Shown piece by piece: positions 35,562 to 46,290 of a stretch of 64,000 bases of DNA. A program made the translations under genes and the position numbers. Position 1 is the first letter of the stretch; every line of letters begins with the position of its first letter. Under the pieces are notes generated by a model that was not told the origin of the DNA, searched no databases, and worked only from the letters and a program-made list of their open reading frames with translations. The DNA comes from Heracleum sosnowskyi. Lineage: Eukaryota > Streptophyta > Magnoliopsida > Apiales > Apiaceae. The stretch covers positions 39,374,711-39,438,710 of the forward strand of contig CM061245.1 of NCBI GenBank assembly GCA_030848705.1. Reading direction: 5' to 3'.

Positions 35562-36091
35562 AATGTTGGTTTACGGGGATTTACAACCCCTTGGGATAAG
35601 ACTGCTCCTAATTTTTTAACCCAGGCTTACTAGAGAAGTATTCTAGCATTAATTTAAAGTAGTCCAAGCATCAAACCAGATATATCCAAGATTACTAGCT
35701 TATGTCTTACAATTGAAAGTAATTGTTAAAGTGGTACTTGAATTAATTTCCTTTTGGGACAAAAGAGGACAATGATCTGAAACGAAGAATCTAACACCTA
35801 ATTCCATCCAATGCAGAAAGCCTCATGGCTTCTCCATATGCCTTTACCTTGAAAAATTCCGTTAGCTGCATTGTACATTGTAGCTTCAGATTGTAAAAAG
35901 AGTAGGGGTAATATAATTTCAAACCAAAGTATATCATTAGGAGGTTTGAAGACTGAAAATGAGGAGGCTTCTAAGTGTGTTTAGAATGGGAGGCTTGCAT
36001 TCATATGGTATCTATTTTAAATTTAGTTTTTATAAATCTTGTAATTTCCAGAATGACATGCTAATGCATTAATAATTGTTTCTTTATGCAG
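35562..36091. repeat. left boundary of the large duplicated unit (copy in middle of window)
   Basis: From ATGTTGGTTTACGGGG onward the sequence is nearly identical to 50768-51293; to the left the two places are unrelated. Intron-like, no reading frame. Confidence 0.8.
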
Positions 36092-36646
36092 AAACGTTAC
36101 AGGTGGGCGGCCGAGGATGGTCCGGCGATAACAACTCTTTTTTGGGAGAAGTGTTCTGCTCGTACGAAGGATAATCTTTCAAAGGAACGCAAGAAAGCCC
36201 TACAAAATGCTGGCGCCGACCATCCGGGCAGTGCAGTGTTGTACATGCACGAGTATAGCCCTTGGTGGTGCAGCGCGGATGTATGGACTCAGATGTGTGA
36301 GAAGTTGAGAGAGGAAGACTGGATCGAGAAGCGCAGTATAGCCTCCAATAACAGATTCGCAGGTGCACCTAGTGCCGATAAGGCCAAAGGTACCTACAGG
36401 GGTGGCAGTATTTCCCAGTTACATCATATTGCTAGTAAGGTACATATTAATGATTCTGGTTTATTTCTACAATCATGAATCTGTTGGACCTTCTCGTATG
36501 ATACTGAATCCTATAATCTCATAATTTTTTTGATATAATGTTTACTTGTTACTAATGATATAATGTTTTTTTATAGGAGGCTGAGTCTGAGGGCACTCAT
36601 ATCCAATGGTTGGATGTATATGAGTCCACTCACGATGGTCTCCCCG

Positions 36647-36915
36647 CACTAGTAGAAAACAGGCCTTTTACGTCGGTTAAATAGACCTTATACGTCGGTT
36701 AAATGGCGACGTATAGAGAGGCGACGTATAAAGTCACAGTCTTTTACGTCGGTTAAAAAGGCGACGTAATAGGTAGAATATACGTCGGTTATTAAGCCGA
36801 CGTAAAAGACCAAAATAACCGACGTATAAAAGTCTGAGTAACCGACGTATAAAACAAAAAGGCGACGTATATTGTTATCTTTTTACGTCGGTTCTTCTAA
36901 ACAACCGACGTATAT
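36647..36915. repeat. left subterminal repeats of CACTA 2
   Basis: Alternating TACGTCGGTT and AACCGACGTA units about 20-30 bp apart, the usual layout of CACTA transposase-binding arrays. Confidence 0.8.
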
Positions 36916-37327
36916 TGTCCAAAAAATTTAAAAAAAAATATTTTGTTCCTCTGTAATCTAATCATACCTAGAAACCTGTGCAATAATCAAAAAAACATAC
37001 ATTAACAAAATTTTGTACAACCAAAAACTACAATAACTTTTGGGGAAAAAAACTACAATAACCAAAATGTTTACAAATTCCCGATCTAATGGGTCAACCA
37101 TGTCATGTAATTAAGATTGTACAAGTTACACTGAGATTGAATGATAATTCAATGATGAAATTTAAAACTAATTTAAAACTAATTTAAAACTGATTGTGTA
37201 ATATGTTAGAATTGTCCATATCAATGATTCCATAACTGATATGGGTATTCTAAGGACCCATATTGGTATTGCAAATGCCCATGCTGGAAAAAACAGTGAA
37301 TCTCTCTGCTGCCCGACCACTAGGCAT

Positions 37328-37640
37328 CTGCTTCACTGCACAATCATCCAAGAGCTGGCTGCTTCCTGTATTAACAAGAAAGGCTCCTGCAAAACAATCA
37401 TTCCCTTATATCTGCAGATATGAAAGCAGAATTTACTTCTCTAAAAGAGCATAGCTACTGCAGAATGGACTAGTTACCAGACTTTATGTGTTGCAAACAA
37501 TCTGCATTTATTATCTGGACTGTTTCATTTGTAAGAGCACAGTGGAGGGAGACGAGGTCACTTGCAGCAAGTAAATCATTAAGGGTGTCCATCCTTCGGG
37601 CAGCAGGTGGGAAGCTGGAGGTTCTGTTTGATTTTCCTTT
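37328..37640 (-). pseudogene. AN: captured ANGUSTIFOLIA (CtBP/dehydrogenase-fold) exons
   Basis: Two minus-strand exons with the intron between. Exon 1 (about 37640-37478) encodes PPAARRMDTLNDLLAASDLV, then SLHCALTNETVQIINADCLQ. Exon 2 (37386-37328) encodes AFLVNTGSSQLLDDCAVKQ. Both are characteristic of plant ANGUSTIFOLIA, a CtBP/BARS-like protein with a D-2-hydroxyacid-dehydrogenase fold that controls cell shape and microtubules. The splice phase across the intron (TCT G / GA GCC) is preserved and no stop interrupts the homologous parts. After CAG at 37328 the homology ends, so only the middle of the fold was captured. Confidence 0.85.
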
Positions 37641-37867
37641 TACCTGAGCAATATTACTCGGGAACAAATCAATGACAAAATATGGCTAGAAGTACCACTA
37701 ACATGTACTAAAGCAGAAGTGTAACATAGTATTGCCGTAGAAAATGGAAACTCTTGATGTATGCGTTAAATTGATATGCCATGTAACTGACTGTATTATC
37801 GATAATCTACAACCATTGCATGATCAATATTTATATATCTGTTTTCTGTCCCAATTTCTGTGTTCAG

Positions 37868-38249
37868 ATACCACTATATCCGGTCACAATATTTCAAAAT
37901 GAATATGATGGAGAAGGAATGAGTTATGTTCTGTACTTCAGGCTATCAGAAAGTTATTCAAAAGAAATGCCACTTTGTGAAGTAAACGATCTATATTTTG
38001 CACCATATATGCATTTATTGTCCAAAAGGTCAAACTACAAGTAGAAACTAAAATTAGTTTATAAGGTTTAAAAAAGGAATAATGTGCTACACTGCGACTA
38101 AACATTTCTTCTTGAATCTCTTACAGGGTGAAAACTACTTTGAGATTGATTTGGATATGCACAGATTCAGTTACATATCAAGAAAAGGTTTTGAGGCATT
38201 CCAAGAAAGATTAAAACTCTGTATTCTGGATTTCGGTTTGACTATACAG
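37868..38249 (+). pseudogene. captured DUF1336/EDR2 C-terminal-domain exons
   Basis: Exon 1 (37868 to about 37983), after TGTTCAG, encodes TIFQNEYDGEGMSYVLYF and SESYSKEMP. Exon 2 (38127-38249), after CTTACAG, encodes NYFEIDLDMHRFSYISRKGF and ends GLTIQ before a GT. This is the pattern of the plant DUF1336 (EDR2_C, CW14-like) domain, found in proteins of unknown or lipid-linked function. The order along the domain matches, but the intervening part is missing or mutated, since exon 1 has no clean donor in phase. Opposite orientation to the ANGUSTIFOLIA piece. Confidence 0.7.
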
Positions 38250-38392
38250 GTCACTTTTTCCCTTCATGTACGCATTGGAGCCAGGTAGGTTATTCTGCTA
38301 AACATGTAAGTCTACGCAAAAATTTTGTTACTGTAAAATAGCAAGTAATGGCACTGCACCTCTCTTCTATAGTTCCCCTGTAACTATGTTAA

Positions 38393-38467
38393 TGGCACTG
38401 CACCTCTCTTCTTGATGTTCTTCTCAAACTTCTGCACTTTCCTATCTGCTAGTCTCTTTGATGTAGT
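38393..38467 (-). pseudogene. captured RAMP4/SERP (stress-associated ER protein) exon
   Basis: A 75-bp minus-strand exon after a CACAG acceptor. It encodes TTSKRLADRKVQKFEK followed by NIKKRGAVP, the cytosolic N-terminal part of plant stress-associated endoplasmic reticulum protein (RAMP4/SERP), a small tail-anchored protein of the Sec61 translocon. The transmembrane tail is absent; after GAVP the frame reads two codons and stops. A 17-bp segment (GGCACTGCACCTCTCTT) is duplicated just beyond. The stretch 39340-39560, read on minus, has the composition of a plant 5' leader ending in a donor-like GGTAACC and may be the captured promoter side. Confidence 0.72.
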
Positions 38468-39639
38468 CTGTGACATTAAAAAATCATAATAATCAATATA
38501 AAACATAGGTACAGGGGAAGAACATCTAACTTATATACATTTACCTTTTGATATATGAGTTCTAACAATGTTTCAAATACTAAGATTCATCATGCTTTAA
38601 GCAAAAAATCAAGTGACCCTTCAAATATGTACTTACTGCTCTTCTACACTTGCATTTATCAGAAAACCTTCTAAGGACATCCTACTGATCAATGCAATAC
38701 CATCAACTGTTCTGCAACCTGCTTCAGTTGCAGAAGTGCATGTGAGATATAGTATTAGTTAAGCGTATGACAACCAACTGAACTCTTTTCATAAACATTG
38801 GCAACGCAAACATGGATGAGCACATTAAAAGTATAAAGTGGCAATGTTACACCTACTAGCAATTTATGTTCGCTACTTTTCATTTAACTCTAAATTTTAC
38901 CATCTAAAATAGTAGCTACGATTCCCTTTGTTACAATTTTAAGCAACCACCACCTAAATAGCTTCACTTACTCACTTTGTGTAAATTTAATCAACTCTTC
39001 CTAAACTGTTTATTTAGATCCCAGCCTTATAAGAACAGATGTTATAACTCAAATATTTTGTCAATTAGGAAACATATAACTTTTTTATTACATCTAAAAT
39101 AGAACCGATAAACATACATAACTTGTTACCTTCTATGAGTAATTAATTTGCAGGTCAACCGATAACATTGCATAAAACAAGTTTGTGATGGGCGAGTCTG
39201 GAAAATAAAACAAGAACATATATTAATAGGTTCAGATACACAAATACATACATAAAACACATGTATTACCTGCTGATGCAAATACAAAAAAGCACACAAA
39301 ACCCACACATAAAATATACAAAATATTAAATATACAAGCAGAGGTTACCGGCAACGATGGCGAATTGAGTTGAGGTAGTAGACTACAGATAGACAACGGA
39401 AGCAAATTTACGGCTTAAAGAGGGTAAAATCGAATTGAGATGGCAGAAGGAATTGAAGATTAGTTTTTAGTGCGTGAGATGAGAGATTGAAGGGACTGAA
39501 GGGAGAGGGCTACAGTTAATTGGGAATTTTAGGGATCTGGAAGTTTCAATGGGAAGTCGAGAGATGGAATTACTCAAGCTGTGCTTTGTCACTTTTGTAT
39601 GTTTAAATTTTTTTAATTTAATTTTTTCAAAAAGTTTTT

Positions 39640-39993
39640 ATACGTCGGAGTTTAAGATGACTGATGTAAAAAAAATCTATATACGTCGCCTTTTTGCTCA
39701 ACCGACGTATATAATAGCATTATATACATCGCCTTTTCCTCAACCGACGTATATAGTAGCATTATATACGTCGCCTTTTCCTCAACCGACGTATAATGTC
39801 ATTATATACGTCGTCTTTTACTCAACCGACGTATATAGTGGAATTATATACGTCGCTTTTTCCTCAACCGACGTATAAAACACTTATATACATCGCCTTT
39901 AGGCGGAACCGACGTATATAAGTATTTTATACGTCGCCTTTGGATAGAACCGACGTATAATAGGCGACGTAAAAGATCATTTTTGTACTAGTG
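39640..39993. repeat. right subterminal repeats of CACTA 2
   Basis: About ten TACGTCG / CCGACGTATA units. They generate the repetitive open frame at 39549-39878, which is therefore not considered a gene. Confidence 0.82.
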
Positions 39994-40663
39994 CCGATGC
40001 GCAGAAAATAGCGGTATAACTTTGATAGTTTTTGTTTAAATTCAACATTATTCTCTAAGATAATACTTAGTAAGCATCAATATCTTTTTCAAGAATATGT
40101 AGTTTTGATAAATAACTTTAGGATCAATTTAACCTTATTTTTACCTATGTAATTGTTATAACATGATAATTATCAACGTTTATTTAATGAGCGCTACCCT
40201 GAGGGCACTGAGCGTCCAGACTTTGATCAAGAGTTATGGGAAAGGGCTTCTGTTGTGAGGAAAAACTATATAAAGGGTCAAGGACAAAAAAGACGCCCAT
40301 CTTTTAGTGGTTCATTTAATGGTTCCGGGAGCACTCAGTCATCACAATCGTCCACTCATCCACCTACTCATACTCTGGAAGATTGTGGCAGGGCCATATG
40401 CGCAGATCCTGGGCTTCTTCGCATATTAGGCGGGCATCTTGGGGATTTGGATCCCGATGTTTTAGCTCGTGCAATGGCGGAGGCAGCAGCATCACAGCGA
40501 GCTGATGACAACCAGGTATATTGTTTAGTATAGTTACTTGAGATCCCTTTATTTCTTTTCTTGAATTTGCATAACTAATTTCTATACATAACTAGTTTTA
40601 TTAACTTGTTAATTACAGGGATCAAATCATGATGATCGGGAAGGCGAGTCTGGCAGATCTTAG

Positions 40664-41443
40664 TTTATTTTGTTTGAACTTATGTTTTCGTTGTAATTTC
40701 GTACTTAAACGATATCGAACATATGGTTGTGTTTTTTTAAGATGATGTGAAAATTTTAACTTATTCTATTTGAGAACTTGGATTTGATTGGTTACTTTGA
40801 TTTGTCGGGATAATTGTTATGAATGTGAGATGTAGTAGATCTTTATATTGTGAATGTGATGTAGTATATTTTTATGTTGTGAATGTGGTGAAATAGAACA
40901 GGTGTAAAATTTTGGGTATTTGCAAAAACAACAAAAATATTTTTTTGGTAAATTATATATCAGCGACCCCAAGCGGTAGCTGATACTCTGTGCATTTTAG
41001 CTACAGATAACGGTAGCTGATGATGGTCGCTATAGTTAGCTACAAAAAGTGGTAGCTGTTGTTGGTCGCTGAATTTAGCGACAAGACGCGGTAGCTAATG
41101 TTTTGGTACCTGATATTAGCGATAGAAGGTAGTAGCTAAGTTGGTCGCTAAACAATAACGACGGACTGGTAGCAAAAGACGGTTGCAGACAATAGCGACA
41201 ACATGTGGTCGATGTCTTCGTCCCTGCCACGTGGCCTTCAGGTAAAAGCTGACTAGGATTAGCGACTGCTCTGTCGCTGTTAACGGTCGCTAACCACGTG
41301 GTCGCTGAATGCCGTCGCTGAAGAATGTATTAGCTACTAGTTTTTGTGCTACCAACATCCGCGACCATATTCGGTCGCTGATATCCATTAGCTAGCATAC
41401 GGTCGCTGTTGTGCGGTCGCTGAAAAATGTTTTTCTTGTAGTG
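40664..41443. mobile_element. right end of CACTA transposon 3 (middle unit)
   Basis: Subterminal repeats (GGTCGCTGA, TAGCGAC, GGTAGCTGAT, TTAGCTAC) fill about 40965-41443, ending TTTTTCTTGTAGTG, the same TIR type as CACTA 1. It is followed by TGA (41444-41446). The empty site, TACCTGAGGACG, is at 8349-8360 in copy 1, so the element inserted into the copia gag stub with a TGA duplication. I could not find the left end in the window. The Transposase_24-like gene to its left may have been its cargo or its own gene. Confidence 0.8.
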
Positions 41444-43313
41444 TGAGGACGATGCTCAAGCTCCTATGTCAGTCAAGGAAATTTGTTCCTGTCATCTTGT
41501 CCTTCTCAAGGACTGATGGCATAGATAAGTAGTTTGTGTTATTTGTCATTTGATAGCTACAATATTAAAGTGCATAAAATTAATCTAGATTTCAAATTTA
41601 TTAATTATTATGTTTAAGTGATTATGGTATATCATTATATACATCCCACTATTTTCATCAAATAAATAGCCCTAACTATTAATTCAGAAGGTATTGCTCT
41701 TAAATCTTTCTAGTGAGCCAAGATCCATATTTCGTCATGCATTAAGTCAGTTTTGGCTTTTCTCCTAAAATACGATTATTTAGGTAGACAACATTTGTCA
41801 ATTATATCATATATAACTCTTGGATGGTTTGGTTGAACAATGTTTGTACACATTTATCCAATAAATCTCACCAAACCCTATGCCTCTAAATCAAAAATCT
41901 TATTGTAATGATTTAGTTAAGTTAGACCCAATTATCCACCAATTGAGTATCACAATTACTCTGTCGTGTCTTACCACGATAGATGGGAGTACCCCGCTTT
42001 GGCGAGCCCACTCCTTATCGATCTAGGTCATGACGAGTGTTATTCATTGGAAGGCATCCGATTAACTTAATATTAATTTAGGGATTTGTTAAACTTATTT
42101 AAAACGACCGTGAGCACATCATCAAGAGATTCCCATTTTTTCCTTGAATTAGGTACTTCAAATCAAAATTCATCAATGGTTTGATTTCCAGATAGTCGGA
42201 GAAGTCACAAGTGGTCTCACTTAAAACCCAACACCTTACAGGTTAATAACCCGCTTTTGTCAAAATCGCCCCATATCAAAAAATTGAAAATTCATACTTA
42301 ATTCCGTGTTTTATAAACACAGGAATCTCATGTTCATTTTTGTTCATTTTTTAAAATCGTGAATCGTTACAGATTTTATCTTTCTTAAATAAACATGGCA
42401 AGGGTGTCGTATCTAATATATACATGATTAATCTAATTAAAGCATGCATCTTTATAACTACACATACATATCATTATCACATGCATCATATATGTAAATT
42501 GCGTAAAGTAAACGTGTTTGGTTATGGCCCATCCTATTTGATCTTTCCAAGCTAATGAAATGATCAATGTCAATATATGGTGGTTAATATAATACTAATA
42601 CATGTTTTCTACATTGCGTCTTCTCGGGAATCGCCTCCTTGCTATGCCTCCTTGGTAAACCTCCTTAGAATGTCTTCATGAACATTACATAAATAAAAAC
42701 AAACTTCATGTATATTACATAAATAAAAACAAACTATGCTAATGAACTTACAAGTAGAACTCGAGTTACATTCGAGATTTAATCATTACAAGGAATAACG
42801 ACATGCAAGTCATATTTAGAAACCAAACAATAAAACAAAACCACTATCCTAGGGGTATTAAGACCATAACCATTCACCATGCTCATATAACATTCAAATA
42901 ATATCATATATTATCTAATCATGTTATACCATATCATATTTCTCATGATCCAATCACATAAATCAAATAAAGTGTAAATCAGAAAATCAAAATTAGAATT
43001 CTGAAAACAATAAATCGTTGTTTATAGACAGTAAATTCGTCAAACGCCTTACAGACAAACAAACATGCAAATTTCAGCAAATATGTCGAATACGATTCTC
43101 ATAACAAGAACACACATATATCATGTATATATCAGTATACATATAGATTATATGATCATCCCAGTCATCATTAATGTATAGTTTATGCATATACATCAAT
43201 ACAACATACATGTTATCATCAAAACAACACATCAATCATGATAATCACAAACATGCTTGTATATACATCAAAACTTTAAACATATAACCAAATTAAAACG
43301 TTTTCGCAACCTT
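41444..43313 (-). other. copia gag stub and long leader, copy 2 of block
   Basis: Matches 8353-10255 in plus coordinates: about 85 bp of Gag start, then the 1.8-kb leader. The gag-pol body is absent because CACTA 3 abuts here. No coding capacity. Confidence 0.8.
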
Positions 43314-43602
43314 GCTCTGATGCTATTGAAGGGTTTCGAGCACATAAAAGTAACGGAAAACGTGAAAACAAAACAAAATTTGAAACCCCTCCGCAGGATC
43401 CATGCGAAAAACAAAAGATTTAATTCGGAGATTAAGAACAAATACCTTAAGAAGCTTTAACAGTTCATCCATCAAAGATTAATGGAGATCCAAAGGTTTT
43501 TTAATCACCATGTATCCCGCTCTCGTGATCTACGCTCTACGGTATACACACGAACGCTTTTCTTGAAGGATTGATGTGTACTAGCAACCGAAAAACTGCT
43601 TC
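43314..43602 (-). repeat. primer site and LTR stub, copy 2 of block
   Basis: The primer site (43314-43325) reads TAGCATCAGAGC on minus, damaged at its second base. The LTR starts at 43327 and is cut after about 275 bp, where it joins AACGTACAAGAGACATG. Confidence 0.75.
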
Positions 43603-43658
43603 TTTTTCTAACAAAAAGAACGTACAAGAGACATGTTACAGATTATATTAAGTTTGAA

Positions 43659-43659
<1 letters not shown>

Positions 43660-43710
<51 letters not shown>

Positions 43711-43712
43711 TA
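43660..43712. repeat. (AT)n microsatellite
   Basis: AT dinucleotide run with one interruption, flanked by imperfect direct repeats of the type GAAC(G/C)TACAA(G/C)AGACATGT at 43608 and 43720. Copy 3 has a longer run in the same place. Confidence 0.85.
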
Positions 43713-43863
43713 AAAAAAAGAACCTACAACAGACATGTAGCTTTACTGCTGCTATATTTTTTAAGAATTTTATTTTTTGAGAAATCATTTTCACTCATTT
43801 TAATCACGTGGATTTAATGTTCGATGATCAGTCAAGCAAATATTTAATAAATTAATCATTTAC

Positions 43864-44236
43864 CAGCTTGTTTCGAACTTGTGCGAAACTTTCTGGACCA
43901 GCAATATTAGTGTCCACATATAATTTACGATTTGCTAAATTTTTCTTGGCTCTCGCCTACAAAACATATGAGAAATAACATTTGTTATAAATATATAAAG
44001 ATGATTTTCGGTGCTTAAAATTACAAGTATACCCGAACAGTCTCGTCATTCGAGTACTCCAAGAGCATTTTGAACATTTCCAATGGAATTTCATCCGGTC
44101 TATTTTCAAGGCTAAGTTGATCATTATCAAAGGCTGTATAATGTGCGGCCTTAATTCGATACTTATACCCCTTCCGTAGTGCATGAATTGTCTCATCAAC
44201 CCACATTTCCAATTCGTCAGGCATAATATATCGAGC
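43864..44236 (-). pseudogene. Transposase_24-like fragment, copy 2 (two exons, no stop)
   Basis: Exon A 44236-44033 (68 codons): ARYIMPDELEMWVDETIHAL, then RPDEIPLEMFKMLLEYSNDE. Exon B 43956-43864 (31 codons): KKNLANRKLYVD, then GPESFAQVRNKL. Splice signals are good (AAAG acceptor, GTATAC donor, TTGTAG acceptor, GTAAAT donor) and both exons are open, unlike copy 1. No downstream C-terminal exon is visible: the (AT)n tract and LTR stub replace it. Upstream 44369-44563 has an open frame, but it lacks family features. Confidence 0.65.
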
Positions 44237-44278
44237 CTTTAAAAAATCAAAAAATCAATAACAATAATAAAAGTAAAC

Positions 44279-44280
<2 letters not shown>

Positions 44281-44331
<51 letters not shown>
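44281..44331. repeat. (AT)n microsatellite
   Basis: Nearly pure TA run with one TTT interruption. It is much shorter in copy 3 (56164-56180) and nearly absent in copy 1. Confidence 0.85.
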
Positions 44332-44332
<1 letters not shown>

Positions 44333-44569
44333 AGTATACATCCACATAAAAGTATACATCCACATAAACTATATAACATCGAAAGAGAAGCCCCAAACAC
44401 CTTTCGAAAAAGCCCCAAATCCAATGAAACCCAAATTAGAGAAGCGGAAATCCACTGAACAAGCATCAAAGAAGCCATGAAATCGAAAAGAAACCCTAAT
44501 TAGTTGAAGTCTAAGTGAAGAAATTGAATTAATTGAACTGAAAACAAAGAACCCTAATTTCAAAAAACC

Positions 44570-45610
44570 TTAATTTGAAGAAGCCCCAATTTGAAGAAAC
44601 AAAAGCCTCAAACTGAAGCAAAATTCAATTGAGAAGCCAGATTAACTAGAGAAAATTAAAGAAAATTTATTTTTAATTCTTTTATTTTCACAATTTTTCT
44701 GTATTTTCAATTTTTTTAAAAATGTCCATTTTGAATTTAATAAATATATATAACCTGGAAAATAATAAATAAATAATTACTTTTAAATTTATAAATTAAA
44801 AAAAGAAATAATTAAAAGGCAAATTTAATTTTTAAATAATTATTCAATTTTTAGTTAAGAAATTAGAAATTGTTTCATTATCTAATTGCTAACGTCCAAC
44901 AAGTACATCATATGAATTCCTAATAATCTTGAAAACTTTAAAAATGTCCTATTACATTTCACCTAAAACATGATTTGAAAATGTAGGCCAACCCATCTAA
45001 ATTAAAAACATGACTAGAATGTTTATACTTCTACGAATCACTTAGTTTTGTGCCTTGAAACTTTGGTTATGCCCGTAACATTAAAAAAAGTTATATATCT
45101 TATTTTTTATTATTTGGTACTTTCGAGCATTCTAATATATTTTTTTTCTTAATAAAGCCATAAAACAGCTTATCCCAAACCATTTAAAAATGTTGGTTAT
45201 TTGGTGTAACCATAGTGGCAAGCTCCAACCACAAATATTTTATTATTATAACTAACTAGATAGCCATTCATATATTTTGTTGTCTAATTAAAATATTATG
45301 AATTTTTTTATTTATCAATCTCATTTTTCAAACTAATCACATAGAAAGATACTTCAATTTTACATGAATAAAAACACTACATAAACATAAAAAAATTCAA
45401 TATAATAATTAGTAAAATAAATTCTTTAACTATCAAACACACCAAGTTTATGCACAAAATTAATCTATCTTGTTCTAAGAAGTAATTTATTTGACATAGG
45501 GCACTAAACTTCATCCATAGGATTTAAAATAATCACCAAGTTGAATGAAAAGTATAATATTAATATATAATCCACTTAATAACCAATTAATACAAATGAA
45601 TTTTTTTGTA
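44570..45610. other. noncoding spacer upstream of gene C copy 2
   Basis: AT-rich, well conserved with 56400-57448. No supported reading frame. The part from about 44835 to 45122 is missing in copy 1. Confidence 0.5.
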
Positions 45611-45650
45611 ATTCTAGAACCATCTAGAACCACCTTGTAAGCTATTTATA
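45611..45650 (+). promoter_or_regulatory. heat-shock-element-like motif and TATA-like box, gene C copy 2
   Basis: Four 5-bp units (aTTCt aGAAc cATCt aGAAc) at 45611-45630, followed by CTATTTATA at 45642-45650, 83 bp before the ATG. The spacing fits a plant heat-shock promoter. Confidence 0.58.
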
Positions 45651-45732
45651 TCAAGCTAAAATTGGTTTTCAATTCATCCTCACTTGTTTTCTTTCTCTGG
45701 TTTATATTTCAATTTTGCAACTTTTAGGAACA

Positions 45733-46251
45733 ATGTCAAAGGAAATTTCAGTGTTAATGGCCGCAGATTCATCAACATGGTCAGAGAAAGAATCAGAGGG
45801 CGAAAATCTGGTAATGTTTTTTGTATTAATTACGATAAGACAATTAATTTTACATTTTTATTAATAAGAGTTACCCATATATAAACACAAACTAAAATCT
45901 TAATACAGGTTACACAACCCAGTGAGGTGCACCCTATGCCGTCATCACAAATGGGTGCACAAATGTCCTCTGCAGCAGGAGAAGTGTCACAGAAGTTGCA
46001 GATGCCAGCACCTATGGAACAAGCACCAGGGCCTTCAACTACGAGTGAAAATTTGAAGGTGATCTTTCATTTTTTTATTTGTGTTTGGTATTATTTTCAT
46101 TACTTTGTTAGATTTTGAGAAATATTTATCATAGGGGCAAAGGTATAAAACATTGTGAGTTGGATAGATGTTTCTTGCCAATATTATTTTGTAATTGCCA
46201 TTTATTAGATCATATCTTTTGAAGAAGAAAATAATAATAATAATAATAATA

Positions 46252-46290
<39 letters not shown>

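Larger units (their letters stand above)
36647..39993. mobile_element. CACTA transposon 2 with three captured genes (3347 bp)
   Basis: Begins CACTAGTAGAAAA and ends TTTTGTACTAGTG, flanked by CCG on both sides (36644-36646 and 39994-39996). The empty site CTCCCCGATGCGC is present at 51843-51855, so the 3-bp target duplication is directly shown. Subterminal TACGTCGGTT / AACCGACGTA repeats fill the first 250 bp and last 350 bp. No transposase inside; it is non-autonomous and filled with pieces of ANGUSTIFOLIA, a DUF1336/EDR2-C gene and a RAMP4-like gene. Confidence 0.93.
36092..40663 (+). pseudogene. Transposase_24-like gene, interrupted by CACTA 2
   Basis: Exons: a 36092-36439 (116 codons), b 36577-36646 plus 39997-40013, c 40192-40515 (108 codons), d 40619-40663. 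Exon a has EYSPWWCSADVW, WIEKRSIASNNR and GTYRGGSISQ, matching the conserved K/N-NR...GGS region of plant Ptta/En/Spm proteins. Exon b has WLDVYESTHDG, equivalent to the family's THxxxDG region. Exon c begins with RYPEGTE, then a Gly/Gln/Ser-rich stretch and an alanine-rich helix. The open frame starts at ATG 36086, but comparison with copy 3 suggests the true N-terminus is upstream. CACTA 2 sits inside exon b, so this copy is broken. Copy 3 at 51294-52515 is uninterrupted. Confidence 0.7.

Noticed and set aside
39549..39878. 109-codon frame with repeated PTYIVALYTSPFPQ-like segments
   Set aside because: It is the translation of the CACTA 2 right subterminal repeats (TACGTCG units), with no homology or splice context.
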